Source of the DNA: Pseudomonadota bacterium
GTDB taxonomy: Bacteria; Desulfobacterota; Desulfarculia; Desulfarculales; Desulfarculaceae
Direction: 5' to 3'
DNA: 64,000 bases
Assembly (NCBI GenBank): GCA_018902755.1
Contig: JAHIQI010000044.1
Span: 1-64,000, forward strand
In this document: positions 16,732-25,194 of the stretch, piece after piece
How the letters are laid out: every line of letters starts with the position of its first letter
Position numbering within the stretch: the first letter of the stretch is position 1
Program-made: the position numbers and the translations under genes
The notes under the pieces: generated by a model
Database searches by the model: none
The model's input: the letters and a program-made list of their open reading frames with translations, nothing else
Told to the model about the DNA's origin: nothing

Positions 16732-16812
16732 ATGAAATCAGAGCGGCAGGACAAGCAAAGTTTTTATTGGTGGCGGTGGCGCGGCACGGGCCGGGAGTCC
16801 GTTTTGCCCTAA
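16732..16812 (+). CDS. trpL: Second Trp leader peptide before trpD
   Basis: A 26-residue frame with FYWWRW at codons 11-16 (bases 16762-16779), giving three Trp codons plus one Phe and one Tyr. GAAGG sits 6 nt upstream of the ATG. It lies downstream of the first terminator, so it is only transcribed when the first attenuator is read through. The two leaders are not simple duplicates: outside the aromatic core they share no sequence by eye. Confidence 0.83.
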   Translation: MKSERQDKQSFYWWRWRGTGRESVLP

Positions 16813-16852
16813 CCCGCCATCCTGGCGCCGGGCCGAACAACCGCGGACTCCC
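16793..16852 (+). promoter_or_regulatory. Antiterminator pairing of the second trpD attenuator
   Basis: GGGAGTCCG at 16793-16801 is perfectly complementary to CGGACTCCC at 16844-16852 in the 5' arm and loop of the terminator. It begins 13 bases after the last Trp codon. Confidence 0.72.
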
Positions 16853-16882
16853 GAGAGTGGAGTCCGCGGTTTCAGTTTTTTT
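16839..16882 (+). terminator. Second attenuator terminator before trpD
   Basis: AACCGCGGACTCC (16839-16851) pairs perfectly with GGAGTCCGCGGTT (16859-16871), and seven T residues follow at 16876-16882, twenty bases before the trpD ATG. Confidence 0.9.
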
Positions 16883-16902
16883 AGCGGTAGGAGAAAACAG
16901 CC

Positions 16903-17949
16903 ATGATCCAGGAGGCCATTGCCAAGGCGGTGAGCGGAAGCGACCTGAGCGAGCAGGAAATGATCGGGGCCATGGACCAGATCATGGAAGGCAAGGCCAC
17001 CCCGGCCCAGATCGGGGCCCTCTTGATCGCCCTGCGCATGAAGGGCGAGAGCCTGGAGGAGATCAGCGGGGCCGCCCAGGTGATGCGGGCCAAGGCCACC
17101 CCGGTGGCCTGCGCCTCGGCGGCGGACGACGGGGTGCTGGTGGACATCGTGGGCACCGGCGGCGACGGGGCGGGCACCTTCAACGTGTCCACCACCACCG
17201 CCTTCGTGGCCGCGGCCGCGGGGCTCAAGGTGGCCAAGCACGGCAACCGGGCGGTGAGCAGCTCCTGCGGGGCGGCCGACCTCTTGGAGAGCCTGGGGGT
17301 GCCCCTGGACCTGGACGCCGAGCAGATCGCCCTGTGCGTGGACGAGGTGGGGGTGGGCTTCTTGTTCGCGCCGACCCTGCACGGGGCCATGAAACACGCC
17401 ATCGGACCCCGCCGGGAGATCGGCCAGCGCACCATCTTCAACCTGCTGGGCCCCCTGACCAACCCCGCCGGGGCCTCGGTGTTGGTGGTGGGGGTGTACG
17501 ACCCCAAGCTGGTGGAGCCCCTGGCCCACGTGCTGGGCCGTCTGGGGGCCACCAGCGCCTTTGTGGTGCACGGCGAGGGCGGCCTGGACGAGATCACCAT
17601 CACCGGCACCACCATGATGGCCCGCCTCAAGGACGGCGAGGTGACCATGCTGGAGGTCACTCCCGAAGAGGTGGGCCTCACCCGGGCGGACCTGGCGGAG
17701 GTGCTGGGCGGCTCGGTGGAGCAGTGCCGCGCTCACACCCTGGACGTGCTCTCCGGCCAGAAAGGCCCCAAGCGCGACATGGTGCTCATGAACGCGGCGG
17801 CGGCCCTGGTGGCCGCGGACAAGGCCCCGGACATGGCCCAGGGCGTGGCCCTGGCTGCCCAGCTCATCGACTCCGGGGCGGCCCTGGGCAAGCTGGAGGA
17901 CCTCATCTCCTTTGCCAAGGGCCTGCGCCTCAAGGCGGCGGAGGCCTAG
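16903..17949 (+). CDS. trpD: Anthranilate phosphoribosyltransferase
   Basis: Transfers phosphoribose from PRPP to anthranilate. 348 residues, the normal single-domain size. Motifs: the PRPP loop VDIVGTGGDGAGTFNVSTT, AKHGNRAVSSSCGAADLLE, ATLHGAMKH-like substrate loop (APTLHGAMKHAIGPRREIG), FNLLGPLTNPA and VVHGEGGLDE. TAGGAG precedes the ATG. It heads the trpDCFBA unit and is separated from trpEG by about 10 kb of shikimate and Phe/Tyr genes. Confidence 0.96.
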   Translation: MIQEAIAKAVSGSDLSEQEMIGAMDQIMEGKATPAQIGALLIALRMKGESLEEISGAAQVMRAKATPVACASAADDGVLVDIVGTGGDGAGTFNVSTTTAFVAAAAGLKVAKHGNRAVSSSCGAADLLESLGVPLDLDAEQIALCVDEVGVGFLFAPTLHGAMKHAIGPRREIGQRTIFNLLGPLTNPAGASVLVVGVYDPKLVEPLAHVLGRLGATSAFVVHGEGGLDEITITGTTMMARLKDGEVTMLEVTPEEVGLTRADLAEVLGGSVEQCRAHTLDVLSGQKGPKRDMVLMNAAAALVAADKAPDMAQGVALAAQLIDSGAALGKLEDLISFAKGLRLKAAEA

Positions 17950-17950
17950 G

Positions 17951-18748
17951 ATGGGGTCTTCCGATCTGGGCGTGCTGGCCCGCATTCTGGGGGTCAAGCG
18001 AGAGGAGGTGGCCGCGCTCAAGGCGGCGCGTCCCCTGGCCGAGCTGCGCCGGGAGGCCGAGGCCGCGCCCCCGGCCCGCCCCTTCCTGGCTGCCCTGCGC
18101 CAAGCGCAGGGCATCGCGGTGATCGCGGAGATAAAGCGGCGTTCGCCCTCCCGGGGTGACCTGGCCCCCGGCGAGGATGTCCCGACCAGGGCCAAGGCTT
18201 ACCAGGCGGGAGGCGCGGCTGCCTTGTCGGTGCTCACGGATATGCCGTTTTTCGGCGGCTCATTGGAGGACCTGGCCGCCGCCCGCCTGGCGGTGCCCAT
18301 GCCGGCCCTGCGCAAAGACTTCATCATAGACCCGGCCCAGGTCTACCAAGCGCGGGCCGCCGGGGCGGATGCGGTGCTGCTCATCGCCGCCGCCCTGGAA
18401 GACGCGGAGTTGGCCGAGCTGTATCACCTAGCCAAGGGCCTGGGCCTGGAGGTGCTTCTGGAGGTGCACAAGGCGGCGGAGCTGGAGCCGGTGCTGGCCC
18501 TGGACCCGCCCCTGGTGGGCATCAACAACCGCGACCTCAAGTCCCTGAAGGTCAGCCTGGACACCAGCCGTGAGCTGTGCAAGCTCATCCCGGCCACGGT
18601 AACCGTGGTGGCCGAGAGCGGGGTGAGCCGCCCGGAGCAGGTGAGGGAACTCAAGGCCGCCGGGCTGGACGCCTTCTTGGTGGGCACCAGCCTGATGCTG
18701 GCCCCGGACCCAACCGCGACCCTGCGAGCCCTGGTGGAGGCACCGTGA
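17951..18748 (+). CDS. trpC: Indole-3-glycerol phosphate synthase
   Basis: Ring closure of CdRP to indoleglycerol phosphate. 265 residues, a single (beta/alpha)8 barrel not fused to TrpF. Active-site segments: VIAEIKRRSPSRG, VLTDMPFFGGS (Asp where Glu is more usual), LRKDFIID with the catalytic Lys, LLEVHKAAEL, GINNRDLKSLKV and VAESGVS. The ATG at 17951 lies one base after the trpD stop. The stop overlaps the GTG start of trpF. Confidence 0.95.
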   Translation: MGSSDLGVLARILGVKREEVAALKAARPLAELRREAEAAPPARPFLAALRQAQGIAVIAEIKRRSPSRGDLAPGEDVPTRAKAYQAGGAAALSVLTDMPFFGGSLEDLAAARLAVPMPALRKDFIIDPAQVYQARAAGADAVLLIAAALEDAELAELYHLAKGLGLEVLLEVHKAAELEPVLALDPPLVGINNRDLKSLKVSLDTSRELCKLIPATVTVVAESGVSRPEQVRELKAAGLDAFLVGTSLMLAPDPTATLRALVEAP

Positions 18749-19353
18749 TCCCCAGGATCAAAATATGCGGCATCACCAACTTGGACGACGCGTTGGCCGC
18801 CTGCCGTATGGGGGCCGACGCCCTGGGCTTCGTGCTGGCCCCCAGCCCCCGCCAGGTGAGCCCCGAGCAGGCGCGGGCCATCATCGCGGCGCTGCCTCCC
18901 CTGGTCAACACGGTGGGGGTGTTCGTGGACGCCACCCCGGTGGAGGTGAGCGAGCTGCGCCGTTTCTGCGGCCTGGACTGGGTGCAGCTGCACGGCGACG
19001 AGAATGAAGATTATGCCGCCGCCTTGGGCCGCCGGGTAATCAAGGCTCTCAGGGTGTCCGTGGAGCGGATTCCCGACGCGGCGGCCTATCCCGGCTGCCC
19101 CTTGCTGCTGGACACCTACCATCCCCAGGCCGTGGGAGGCACGGGCCAGAGCTTCGACTGGAGCCTGGCCCAAGCCGTCGCCCGGCAGCGGCCAATCATC
19201 CTGGCCGGGGGCCTGACCCCGGACAACGTGAGCCGGGCCATAAAACAAGTTCAACCCTTTGCCGTGGATGTTTCCAGCGGCGTGGAAAAACAGAAAGGCG
19301 TCAAAGACCATGAGCGCATCGCAAGCTTCATCGCCCAAGTCCGGCGGGGCTAA
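18745..19353 (+). CDS. trpF: Phosphoribosylanthranilate isomerase
   Basis: Amadori rearrangement of PRA to CdRP. 202 residues. The catalytic Cys lies in IKICGITN at the N-terminus, the catalytic Asp in LLLDTYHP, and the phosphate loops are GGLTPDNV and AVDVSSGVE. The start is a GTG overlapping the trpC stop. Its 3' end overlaps the first 44 bases of trpB. Confidence 0.95.
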   Translation: MIPRIKICGITNLDDALAACRMGADALGFVLAPSPRQVSPEQARAIIAALPPLVNTVGVFVDATPVEVSELRRFCGLDWVQLHGDENEDYAAALGRRVIKALRVSVERIPDAAAYPGCPLLLDTYHPQAVGGTGQSFDWSLAQAVARQRPIILAGGLTPDNVSRAIKQVQPFAVDVSSGVEKQKGVKDHERIASFIAQVRRG

Positions 19354-20539
19354 GGTCCTGCCCGACGAGCTGGGGCATTTCGGCCCCTACGGCGGGCGCT
19401 TTGTGCCCGAAAATCTCATGCCCGCCCTGGAAGAGCTGCACGCGGCTTACCTTACCGCCCAGCAGGACCCGGCCTTCAGCGAGGAGCTGGAGGACCTCCT
19501 GGCCAACTACGCCGGGCGGCCCACTCCCCTGTACGAGGCCAAGAACCTGAGCAAGGCCCTGGGCGGGGGGCGCATTTTCTTAAAGCGCGAGGACCTCACC
19601 CACACCGGGGCTCACAAGATCAACAACGCCCTGGGCCAGGTGCTTCTGGCCAAGCGCATGGGCAAGAAGCGCATCATCGCCGAGACCGGGGCCGGGCAGC
19701 ACGGCGTGGCCACGGCCACGGTGGCCGCCCTCATGGGCCTGAAGTGCATGGTCTACATGGGCACCCTGGACATGGAGCGCCAGGCGCTCAACGTCACCCG
19801 CATGCAGATGCTGGGGGCCACGGTGGAGCCGGTTACCAGCGGGAGCTGCTCGCTGAAGGACGCCACCACCCAGGCCATCCGCGACTGGGTGACCAACGTG
19901 GGGGACACTCACTACATCATCGGCTCGGTGGTGGGCCCCCATCCCTATCCCATGCTGGTGCGCGGCTTCCAGTCGGTGATCGGCAAGGAGGCCAGGGCCC
20001 AGCTCTTGGAGCGCGAGGGCAAGTTGCCCAAGGCGGCGGTGGCCTGCGTGGGCGCGGGCAGCAACGCCATCGGCCTGTTCCACCCCCTGCTCAACGACCC
20101 GGTGGATCTCATCGGGGTGGAGGCGGCGGGCCACGGCCTGGAGAGCGGCGAGCACTCGGCCAGCCTCACCGCCGGGCGTCCCGGCGTGCTGCACGGCTCC
20201 AGCCTGTATCTGCTGCAAGACCCCGACGGCCAGATCATCGAGGCCTACTCCATGGCCGCGGGCCTGGACTACCCCGGCGTGGGGCCGGAGCACAGCTACC
20301 TCAAGGACATAGAGCGGGCCACCTACGCCACGGTGGACGACAAGGCGGCGGTCAAGGCCTTCATTGACCTGGCCCGCTACGAGGGTATCATCCCCGCCCT
20401 GGAAAGCTCACACGCCTTGGCCCATCTCAAGGACCTGGCCCCCCGCTACGCCCCCGACGACATTATTCTGGTGTGCCTATCCGGCCGGGGCGACAAGGAC
20501 GTGTCCCAAGTGGCCGCCTATTTGGAGAAGCAGAAATGA
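19310..20539 (+). CDS. trpB: Tryptophan synthase beta chain
   Basis: PLP enzyme joining indole and serine. About 409 residues. [17 protein letters not shown] marks the N-terminus, HTGAHKINN carries the PLP Lys, [12 protein letters not shown] and [12 protein letters not shown] bind the cofactor phosphate, and CLSGRGDKD closes the site. The frame is open upstream to 19259, but the ATG at 19310 gives a normal N-terminus with GAAAGG upstream, at the cost of a 44-bp overlap with trpF. It belongs to the TrpB1 type paired with TrpA. Confidence 0.96.
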   Translation: MSASQASSPKSGGAKVLPDELGHFGPYGGRFVPENLMPALEELHAAYLTAQQDPAFSEELEDLLANYAGRPTPLYEAKNLSKALGGGRIFLKREDLTHTGAHKINNALGQVLLAKRMGKKRIIAETGAGQHGVATATVAALMGLKCMVYMGTLDMERQALNVTRMQMLGATVEPVTSGSCSLKDATTQAIRDWVTNVGDTHYIIGSVVGPHPYPMLVRGFQSVIGKEARAQLLEREGKLPKAAVACVGAGSNAIGLFHPLLNDPVDLIGVEAAGHGLESGEHSASLTAGRPGVLHGSSLYLLQDPDGQIIEAYSMAAGLDYPGVGPEHSYLKDIERATYATVDDKAAVKAFIDLARYEGIIPALESSHALAHLKDLAPRYAPDDIILVCLSGRGDKDVSQVAAYLEKQK

Positions 20540-21336
20540 AGCCCGTCATACGCGAAAAATTCGCCGCCGCGGCCGAACAGGGCCGGGCCGCGTTCGTGCC
20601 CTACGTCACCGGCGGCTTTCCCAACGCCGACACCTGTCTGGAGTTGATCACCGCCCTGGACGAGTTGGGCTCCGAGGTGATCGAGGTGGGCCTGCCGTTC
20701 TCCGACCCCCTGGCCGACGGCCCCACCATCCAGCTCTCCAGCCAGAGGGCCCTGGAGGCCGGGGCCACCCCGGCCAAGGTGCTCGCCACCATGGAGCGGG
20801 CCGCGGCCAAGACCCAGGCCGCCCTGGTGGCCATGACCTACGTCAACCCCGTGCTGGCCATGGGCTACGAAGAGTTCGCTAAGCGGGCCTCGGGCTCCGG
20901 GGTGAGCGGGGTCATCATCCCCGACCTGCCCCCCGAGGAGGCGGGCGAATGGCTGGATGCCTGCCAAACCCACGGCCTGGACCCGGTGTTCATGGCCGCG
21001 CCCGGCACCCCCATGGAGCGCCTGGACCGCATCTTGGCGGTGGGCGGCGGCTTCCTGTACTACGTGTCCATGGACGGAGTGACCGGCACCGAGCTGGAGC
21101 TGCCTCCCGAGCGCCTGGCGGCCATGCAGAAGGTGCGGGCCCGATCCTCGTTGCCGGTGGCGGTGGGCTTCGGGGTGGCCACCCCGGCCCAGGCCAAGGC
21201 CCTGGCCCCGGTGGCCGACGGCGTGGTGGTGGGCAGCGCCCTGGTGCGCCAGGTGCACCAGGCCGACTCGCCCCAGGCGGCGGTGGAGGCGGCGAGCCGC
21301 CTGGCCGGGGAACTGCGCCAGGCCCTGGTGCGCTGA
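20536..21336 (+). CDS. trpA: Tryptophan synthase alpha chain
   Basis: Cleaves indoleglycerol phosphate and channels indole to TrpB. 266 residues. The catalytic Glu and Asp lie in [18 protein letters not shown]. Other segments are [37 protein letters not shown] and [12 protein letters not shown] with the phosphate-binding VVVGSALV. The ATG overlaps the trpB stop. It is the last gene of the operon, which completes the Trp pathway begun by trpE and trpG. Confidence 0.96.
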   Translation: MKPVIREKFAAAAEQGRAAFVPYVTGGFPNADTCLELITALDELGSEVIEVGLPFSDPLADGPTIQLSSQRALEAGATPAKVLATMERAAAKTQAALVAMTYVNPVLAMGYEEFAKRASGSGVSGVIIPDLPPEEAGEWLDACQTHGLDPVFMAAPGTPMERLDRILAVGGGFLYYVSMDGVTGTELELPPERLAAMQKVRARSSLPVAVGFGVATPAQAKALAPVADGVVVGSALVRQVHQADSPQAAVEAASRLAGELRQALVR

Positions 21337-21568
21337 GCGCCGGGTGCGGCGCAGCCAAAAGCATAGGCTTTTAGTGGGGGCGAATGTGGATTAGTGACTA
21401 TTCCTATGATACAAATAACCGTGATTTTGCCCGGCTTCCGCGTCCTTGTAGGCTTTGCTTAACAGACCCTGCCCGGCTTTGGTGAACGCTCCGGCAAATT
21501 GAACCGGTAGTGACTATTGCCGACGCCCAAGGCCAGAAATAGGGGAATCCCCTGGCGCACGGTGATCT
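21337..21568. other. Intergenic region after trpA
   Basis: 232 bases. GCGCCG-GGTG-CGGCGC starts right at the trpA stop and AAAAGC-ATAG-GCTTTT follows, so one of the two hairpins may end the operon, though neither has a clean T tract. TAGTGACTATT occurs twice (21392-21402 and 21508-21518), 116 bp apart; GCCCGGCTT also occurs twice between them. No gene is seen. Confidence 0.4.
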
Positions 21569-22909
21569 TTGAACTATGAAATAGTCATCTTGATGGCCGA
21601 GGCGGTGGTGGTTTACCTAATGGTGCTGGGCACCCACTCCTTGCGCCACCGCTTCGGTTTGGCCCACTACTATGCTCTGGTCGGTGGGGTAACCGCCGTC
21701 ATGTCCTGGGTCACCGACGCGGGAATCGCCGTCCACCTGGGGGGCGTCACCTTTGTGGTGGGCTCCACCGTGTTCTACACCTCCCTGCTTCTGGGCGTAT
21801 TCGTGGTCTACGTCTTCGACGGCCTCAGGGCCACGCGCATCATCATCTCCACGGTGATCGGGGTTTCCATCATGGTGCCCCTGATCGCCCTGGTGCTCAA
21901 CTTCCAGATGAAGCTGAGCGGGGTGCCCGCCCTGGGTTATGTGCCCTCGCCGAGTCTGCGCATAAACATCGCCTCGGTGTTCGCCACCTTCATGGACCTG
22001 GTTTTCCTGGCCATCGCCTGGGAGTATTTGAACAACCGCTTCCAGCGGATCCCCATGGGCATCCGGGCCTTTCTCGCCCTGCTGGGGGTGATGTGGCTGG
22101 ACGTATTGTTGTTCGCCACCGGGGCCTTCGCGGGCACCGGCCAGTGGCTCTCCATCATCCAGGGCACCGCCCTGAGCCGCCTCATCGTCTCCTGTTTCGC
22201 CGCGCCCATTTTGTGGGCCTATCTCTCATGGCAAAACCACCGTTGGGGCACCCAGATAACCCAGCGCCCGGTGCTGGCCATCCTCAGGCAGTTCGCCCAG
22301 ATTAAAGAGGAGCTGACTCAGGCCCAGCAAGAAATAGAGCGCCGCAAGCAGGCGGAAGCAGCTCTGCGCGAGAGCGAGGAACGGCTACGCACCTTGGCTT
22401 CCACCGACGCCCTCACCGGCCTGGCCAACCGGCGGCGCTTCTGGCAGGTGGCGGGCAGCGAACTCCAGCGCGCCAAGCGCTATAGCACGGATTTGGCCGT
22501 TATCATGATGGACGTGGACAAGTTCAAGAAGGTCAACGACACCTTCGGCCACGACGTGGGGGACCAGGTCCTGCGCGAACTGGCCCGCATCGGATTGGAA
22601 AAGGTCCGCTCCTTTGATCTGTTCGCCCGGGTGGGCGGAGAGGAGTTCGCCTTTATCCTGCCTGAATCCAGCTTGCAGGACGCCGGCAAAACGGCCGAGC
22701 GCCTAAGAACGGCGGTCGAGACCCAAGCCGTTACGGTGGGTCACCATCAGGTGCGCATCACCATCAGTCTGGGAGTGGCGGCGTTGGAGCCGGGCATGGA
22801 CCAGATGGAAGAACTCTATAAGGCGGCGGACCTAGCCCTTTATCGAGCCAAGCAGGACGGGCGCAACAGCGTGCGGGTGTACCAGGGCAACGACGATGGC
22901 CTAAGCTAG
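21569..22909 (+). CDS. Membrane-bound GGDEF diguanylate cyclase
   Basis: 446 residues. Residues 1-225 hold about seven TM segments of an unidentified sensor type (VGGVTAVMSWVTDAGIAVHLGG; VYVFDGLRATRI). A coiled-coil linker (EELTQAQQEIERRKQAEAALRESEERL) follows, then a GGDEF domain from about 275. The active site reads ARVGGEEFAFILPE (GGEEF at 356-360), so c-di-GMP synthesis is expected. RSFD at 347-350 is an intact RxxD product-inhibition site five residues upstream. The start is a TTG; an in-frame ATG eight codons later is possible. It is not in an operon with its neighbours and has no link to the trp genes beyond position. Confidence 0.88.
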   Translation: MNYEIVILMAEAVVVYLMVLGTHSLRHRFGLAHYYALVGGVTAVMSWVTDAGIAVHLGGVTFVVGSTVFYTSLLLGVFVVYVFDGLRATRIIISTVIGVSIMVPLIALVLNFQMKLSGVPALGYVPSPSLRINIASVFATFMDLVFLAIAWEYLNNRFQRIPMGIRAFLALLGVMWLDVLLFATGAFAGTGQWLSIIQGTALSRLIVSCFAAPILWAYLSWQNHRWGTQITQRPVLAILRQFAQIKEELTQAQQEIERRKQAEAALRESEERLRTLASTDALTGLANRRRFWQVAGSELQRAKRYSTDLAVIMMDVDKFKKVNDTFGHDVGDQVLRELARIGLEKVRSFDLFARVGGEEFAFILPESSLQDAGKTAERLRTAVETQAVTVGHHQVRITISLGVAALEPGMDQMEELYKAADLALYRAKQDGRNSVRVYQGNDDGLS

Positions 22910-22940
22910 TCGGCCCCCACCCAGGCGCGCCAAGAACATC

Positions 22941-22965
22941 CCCCCTCCCGGTCACGGGAGAGGGG
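22941..22965. terminator. Hairpin between convergent genes
   Basis: CCCCCTCCCG / CGGGAG-A-GGGG stem with one bulge around GTCA, lying between the cyclase and the leftward regulator gene. No T tract on either strand, so its terminator role is uncertain. Confidence 0.35.
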
Positions 22966-23091
22966 ATGGTTGCTTTAGGGCGGTTTGCCTCAGTTGGATT
23001 TGGGCGGGCGCTCGGGCCGGGTAGATTGGTTCGCAATCATGGCTGCGGGCAGGAAAAGGCTTTGGGCCTATCTGTTCCCATGCCGGAAACT

Positions 23092-24849
23092 CTAGTGTTC
23101 CGCCGGGCCCTTGTCCGCGGCCAGCTTGCGCCAAAAGGTGGCCGGATGCACTCCCAAGGCCTGGGCGGCGTCGGCCACCGAGCCGTAGCGGCCCACCGCG
23201 TTTTGGATCAGGTTGCGCTCGAACTCACGCACCGCCTGCTTGAAACCGGTTTCCTCGGACAAGGGATCGCGCTGCGAGCGGGGGCCTTGGCGCAACTCGC
23301 CGGGCGCGTCGGCCAGGGATATGGATTCCCCTTCACTCATGACCATCATGGATTCCAGCAGGTTTTTGAACTCGCGTATGTTGCCGGGGTAGGCGTATTT
23401 GGCCAGCGCGTCCATCACCTCGGGGCTGAGCTTCTTATTCAGGTTGTGCTGCTCGCAATGGTTTTGCACTATCTGGCGGGCCAGGGCGGGAATGTCCTCC
23501 CGGCGGGAGCGCAGGGGAGGGATGTCGATGGAGATGACGTTGAGGCGATAATAAAGGTCCTCGCGGAAGCTCCCCTTTTCCATCATGGCCTTGAGGTCGC
23601 GGTTGGTGGCGGCGATGACCCGCACGTCCACCGTCTTGGGCCGGGTGGCCCCTATGCGGGTGAAGCGGTTTTCGTCCATCACCTCCAGAAGTTTCACCTG
23701 CATGGATGGGGTCAACTCGGCCACCTCGTCCAAAAAGATGGTGCCCTGGTCGGCGGTCTCGAAGAGCCCGGCCTTGCCCTGGGGCAAGGCCCCGGTGAAG
23801 GCGCCGGCCTCGTAGCCGAACAGCTCGCTTTCCATGAGCGACTCGGGGATGGCCCCGCAGTTGATCTTTACAAAGGGCTTGATGCGGCGGCGGCTCATCT
23901 CGTGGATGATGCGGGCCAGCATGCTCTTGCCCACCCCGGACTCGCCGCACAGCAGCATGGAGTTGTCCACGTTGGCCGCCTTCACCGCCTTGAGCAATAC
24001 GTTCTTCATGGCTTCGCTGCGGATGACCATGCGCTCCAGGGCGTGGTCCAGGTTTATCTGCTCGGTCAGCGACTGGTGGTACAGGCTCTCCAGCTTGCGG
24101 GTCTCCTCCAGGCTGGCCTTGAGCTGGTTGAGCACTGTGAGGTCGCGCACGTTGATCACCACCAGGGTGATCTCGCCGTCCTCGTCGAACACCGGGGTGC
24201 CGGTGACCATCATGTTCCGGTCGCCCTGGATCTTTTGCATGATGGTCACCGGGGCGCGGCGCTTGCGCACCTGCATGGTCACCGAGCGGTCGATGATCTT
24301 GTCGCGCACCAGCTCGGAGACATGGCGGCCCACGATCTTGTCCCGGCTCAGGCCGCTGATGCGTTCGTAGGCGCTGTTCAGGCGCACGGTGTTGCCCTCG
24401 CCGTTGACCACGAACAGGCCGTCAAAGGAGGATTCGAACACCGCCTCCAACTCCCGGTAAAGCTCCTGGTAGCCGCGCAACTGGGAGATGATGGCCTCGT
24501 AGTCGGAGATGTCCTGGAATACGCTGATGACCCCGATTATCTTGCCGTCTTGGAGGATGGGGTTGCGGTTGGCGATGATGGTGGCCTGGGGCAATTCGAT
24601 GCGCACCCCCACCTGGGGCTTGCCGGTGCGCAATATCCCGCGTATGTCGGCCCAGGCCTCGGGGCGCACCTGGCTCAGGTGCTTGCCCACCGGGTGTGGG
24701 TTTTCGTTGCGAAAGATGCGGTGGGCGGCCTGGTTGTAAAGCAACACCGTCCCCTGGACGTTCACTATGAGGATGCCATTGTGGGTGGAGTTAAGGGCCA
24801 CCAGCCATTTGAACTGATCCCCGTGGCTTTGAATTTCTTCGGGCGGCAA
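23092..24849 (-). CDS. Sigma-54-dependent PAS-AAA-Fis transcriptional activator
   Basis: 585 residues. Two PAS-like domains (about 15-115 and 135-240) precede the AAA+ domain: Walker A GESGVGKS at 302-309, GAFTGA sigma-54 contact loop at 349-354, Walker B IFLDE at 371-375 and PGNIREFKN. The C-terminal Fis-type HTH is SVADAAQALGVHPATFWRKLA. The start is a TTG at 24849 with AGGAG 6 nt upstream. It is transcribed divergently from the hydrolase/ABC/ADH genes, which have a sigma-54 promoter, so it is their likely activator. The ligand is unknown; the lack of a receiver domain argues for a small-molecule or redox signal sensed by PAS. Confidence 0.93.
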   Translation of the reverse strand: MPPEEIQSHGDQFKWLVALNSTHNGILIVNVQGTVLLYNQAAHRIFRNENPHPVGKHLSQVRPEAWADIRGILRTGKPQVGVRIELPQATIIANRNPILQDGKIIGVISVFQDISDYEAIISQLRGYQELYRELEAVFESSFDGLFVVNGEGNTVRLNSAYERISGLSRDKIVGRHVSELVRDKIIDRSVTMQVRKRRAPVTIMQKIQGDRNMMVTGTPVFDEDGEITLVVINVRDLTVLNQLKASLEETRKLESLYHQSLTEQINLDHALERMVIRSEAMKNVLLKAVKAANVDNSMLLCGESGVGKSMLARIIHEMSRRRIKPFVKINCGAIPESLMESELFGYEAGAFTGALPQGKAGLFETADQGTIFLDEVAELTPSMQVKLLEVMDENRFTRIGATRPKTVDVRVIAATNRDLKAMMEKGSFREDLYYRLNVISIDIPPLRSRREDIPALARQIVQNHCEQHNLNKKLSPEVMDALAKYAYPGNIREFKNLLESMMVMSEGESISLADAPGELRQGPRSQRDPLSEETGFKQAVREFERNLIQNAVGRYGSVADAAQALGVHPATFWRKLAADKGPAEH

Positions 24850-24895
24850 AACAATCTCCTAAAATTATGACCGCTGTGCCTTTGTCTGATCTACT

Positions 24896-25020
24896 CGCAA
24901 AATTGCGGTTAGGTCGCGTTATTGCGAGCGGGCTCTATTAAAATGCAAAAGGTTAGTCCATAGCAATAGATAAAAAGCAAAAACACCCCAAAGGCGCGTG
25001 GCTTTAATTGCAAAATTGCG
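24896..25020. promoter_or_regulatory. Candidate enhancer sites for the sigma-54 activator
   Basis: Two near-identical 12-bp inverted repeats, CGCAAAATTGCG (24896-24907) and TGCAAAATTGCG (25009-25020), 113 bp centre to centre. An extra half site ATTGCGAG is at 24921-24928, and the second repeat also continues as ATTGCGAG. They lie 90-215 bp upstream of the -24/-12 promoter and just in front of the regulator's own start, the classical place for enhancer-binding sites. The 345-bp stretch 24850-25194 is AT-rich and otherwise holds no gene. Confidence 0.6.
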
Positions 25021-25101
25021 AGTGAATTTTCCCTGATAATGTTTACTAATTAATTTACTAATTAAATCAATGATATGCGTTGACGAGTTGTCTTAAATTC
25101 T

Positions 25102-25117
25102 TGGCACGGCAATTGCT
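25102..25117 (+). promoter_or_regulatory. Sigma-54 (-24/-12) promoter
   Basis: TGGCACG-gcaa-TTGCT with GG at 25103-25104 and GC at 25115-25116, exactly the 10-bp separation required. Transcription should start near 25127, so the ATG at 25120 cannot be used by the hydrolase gene. Confidence 0.88.
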
Positions 25118-25194
25118 CTATGCACAGCGAGTTTGTTTCGTGCGCCTTCATGGGCATGAGCCTGTGGGACCAACCGGATGAAACGGGTGTGCTG

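Noticed and set aside
22966..24870. 634-codon plus-strand frame opposite the first sigma-54 activator
   Set aside because: The minus strand encodes a full PAS-AAA-HTH protein with GAFTGA; the plus-strand translation is a compositional shadow.
25120..25194. N-terminal extension of the alpha/beta hydrolase from ATG 25120
   Set aside because: That ATG lies upstream of the start predicted by a canonical sigma-54 promoter, and family homology begins at 25195.
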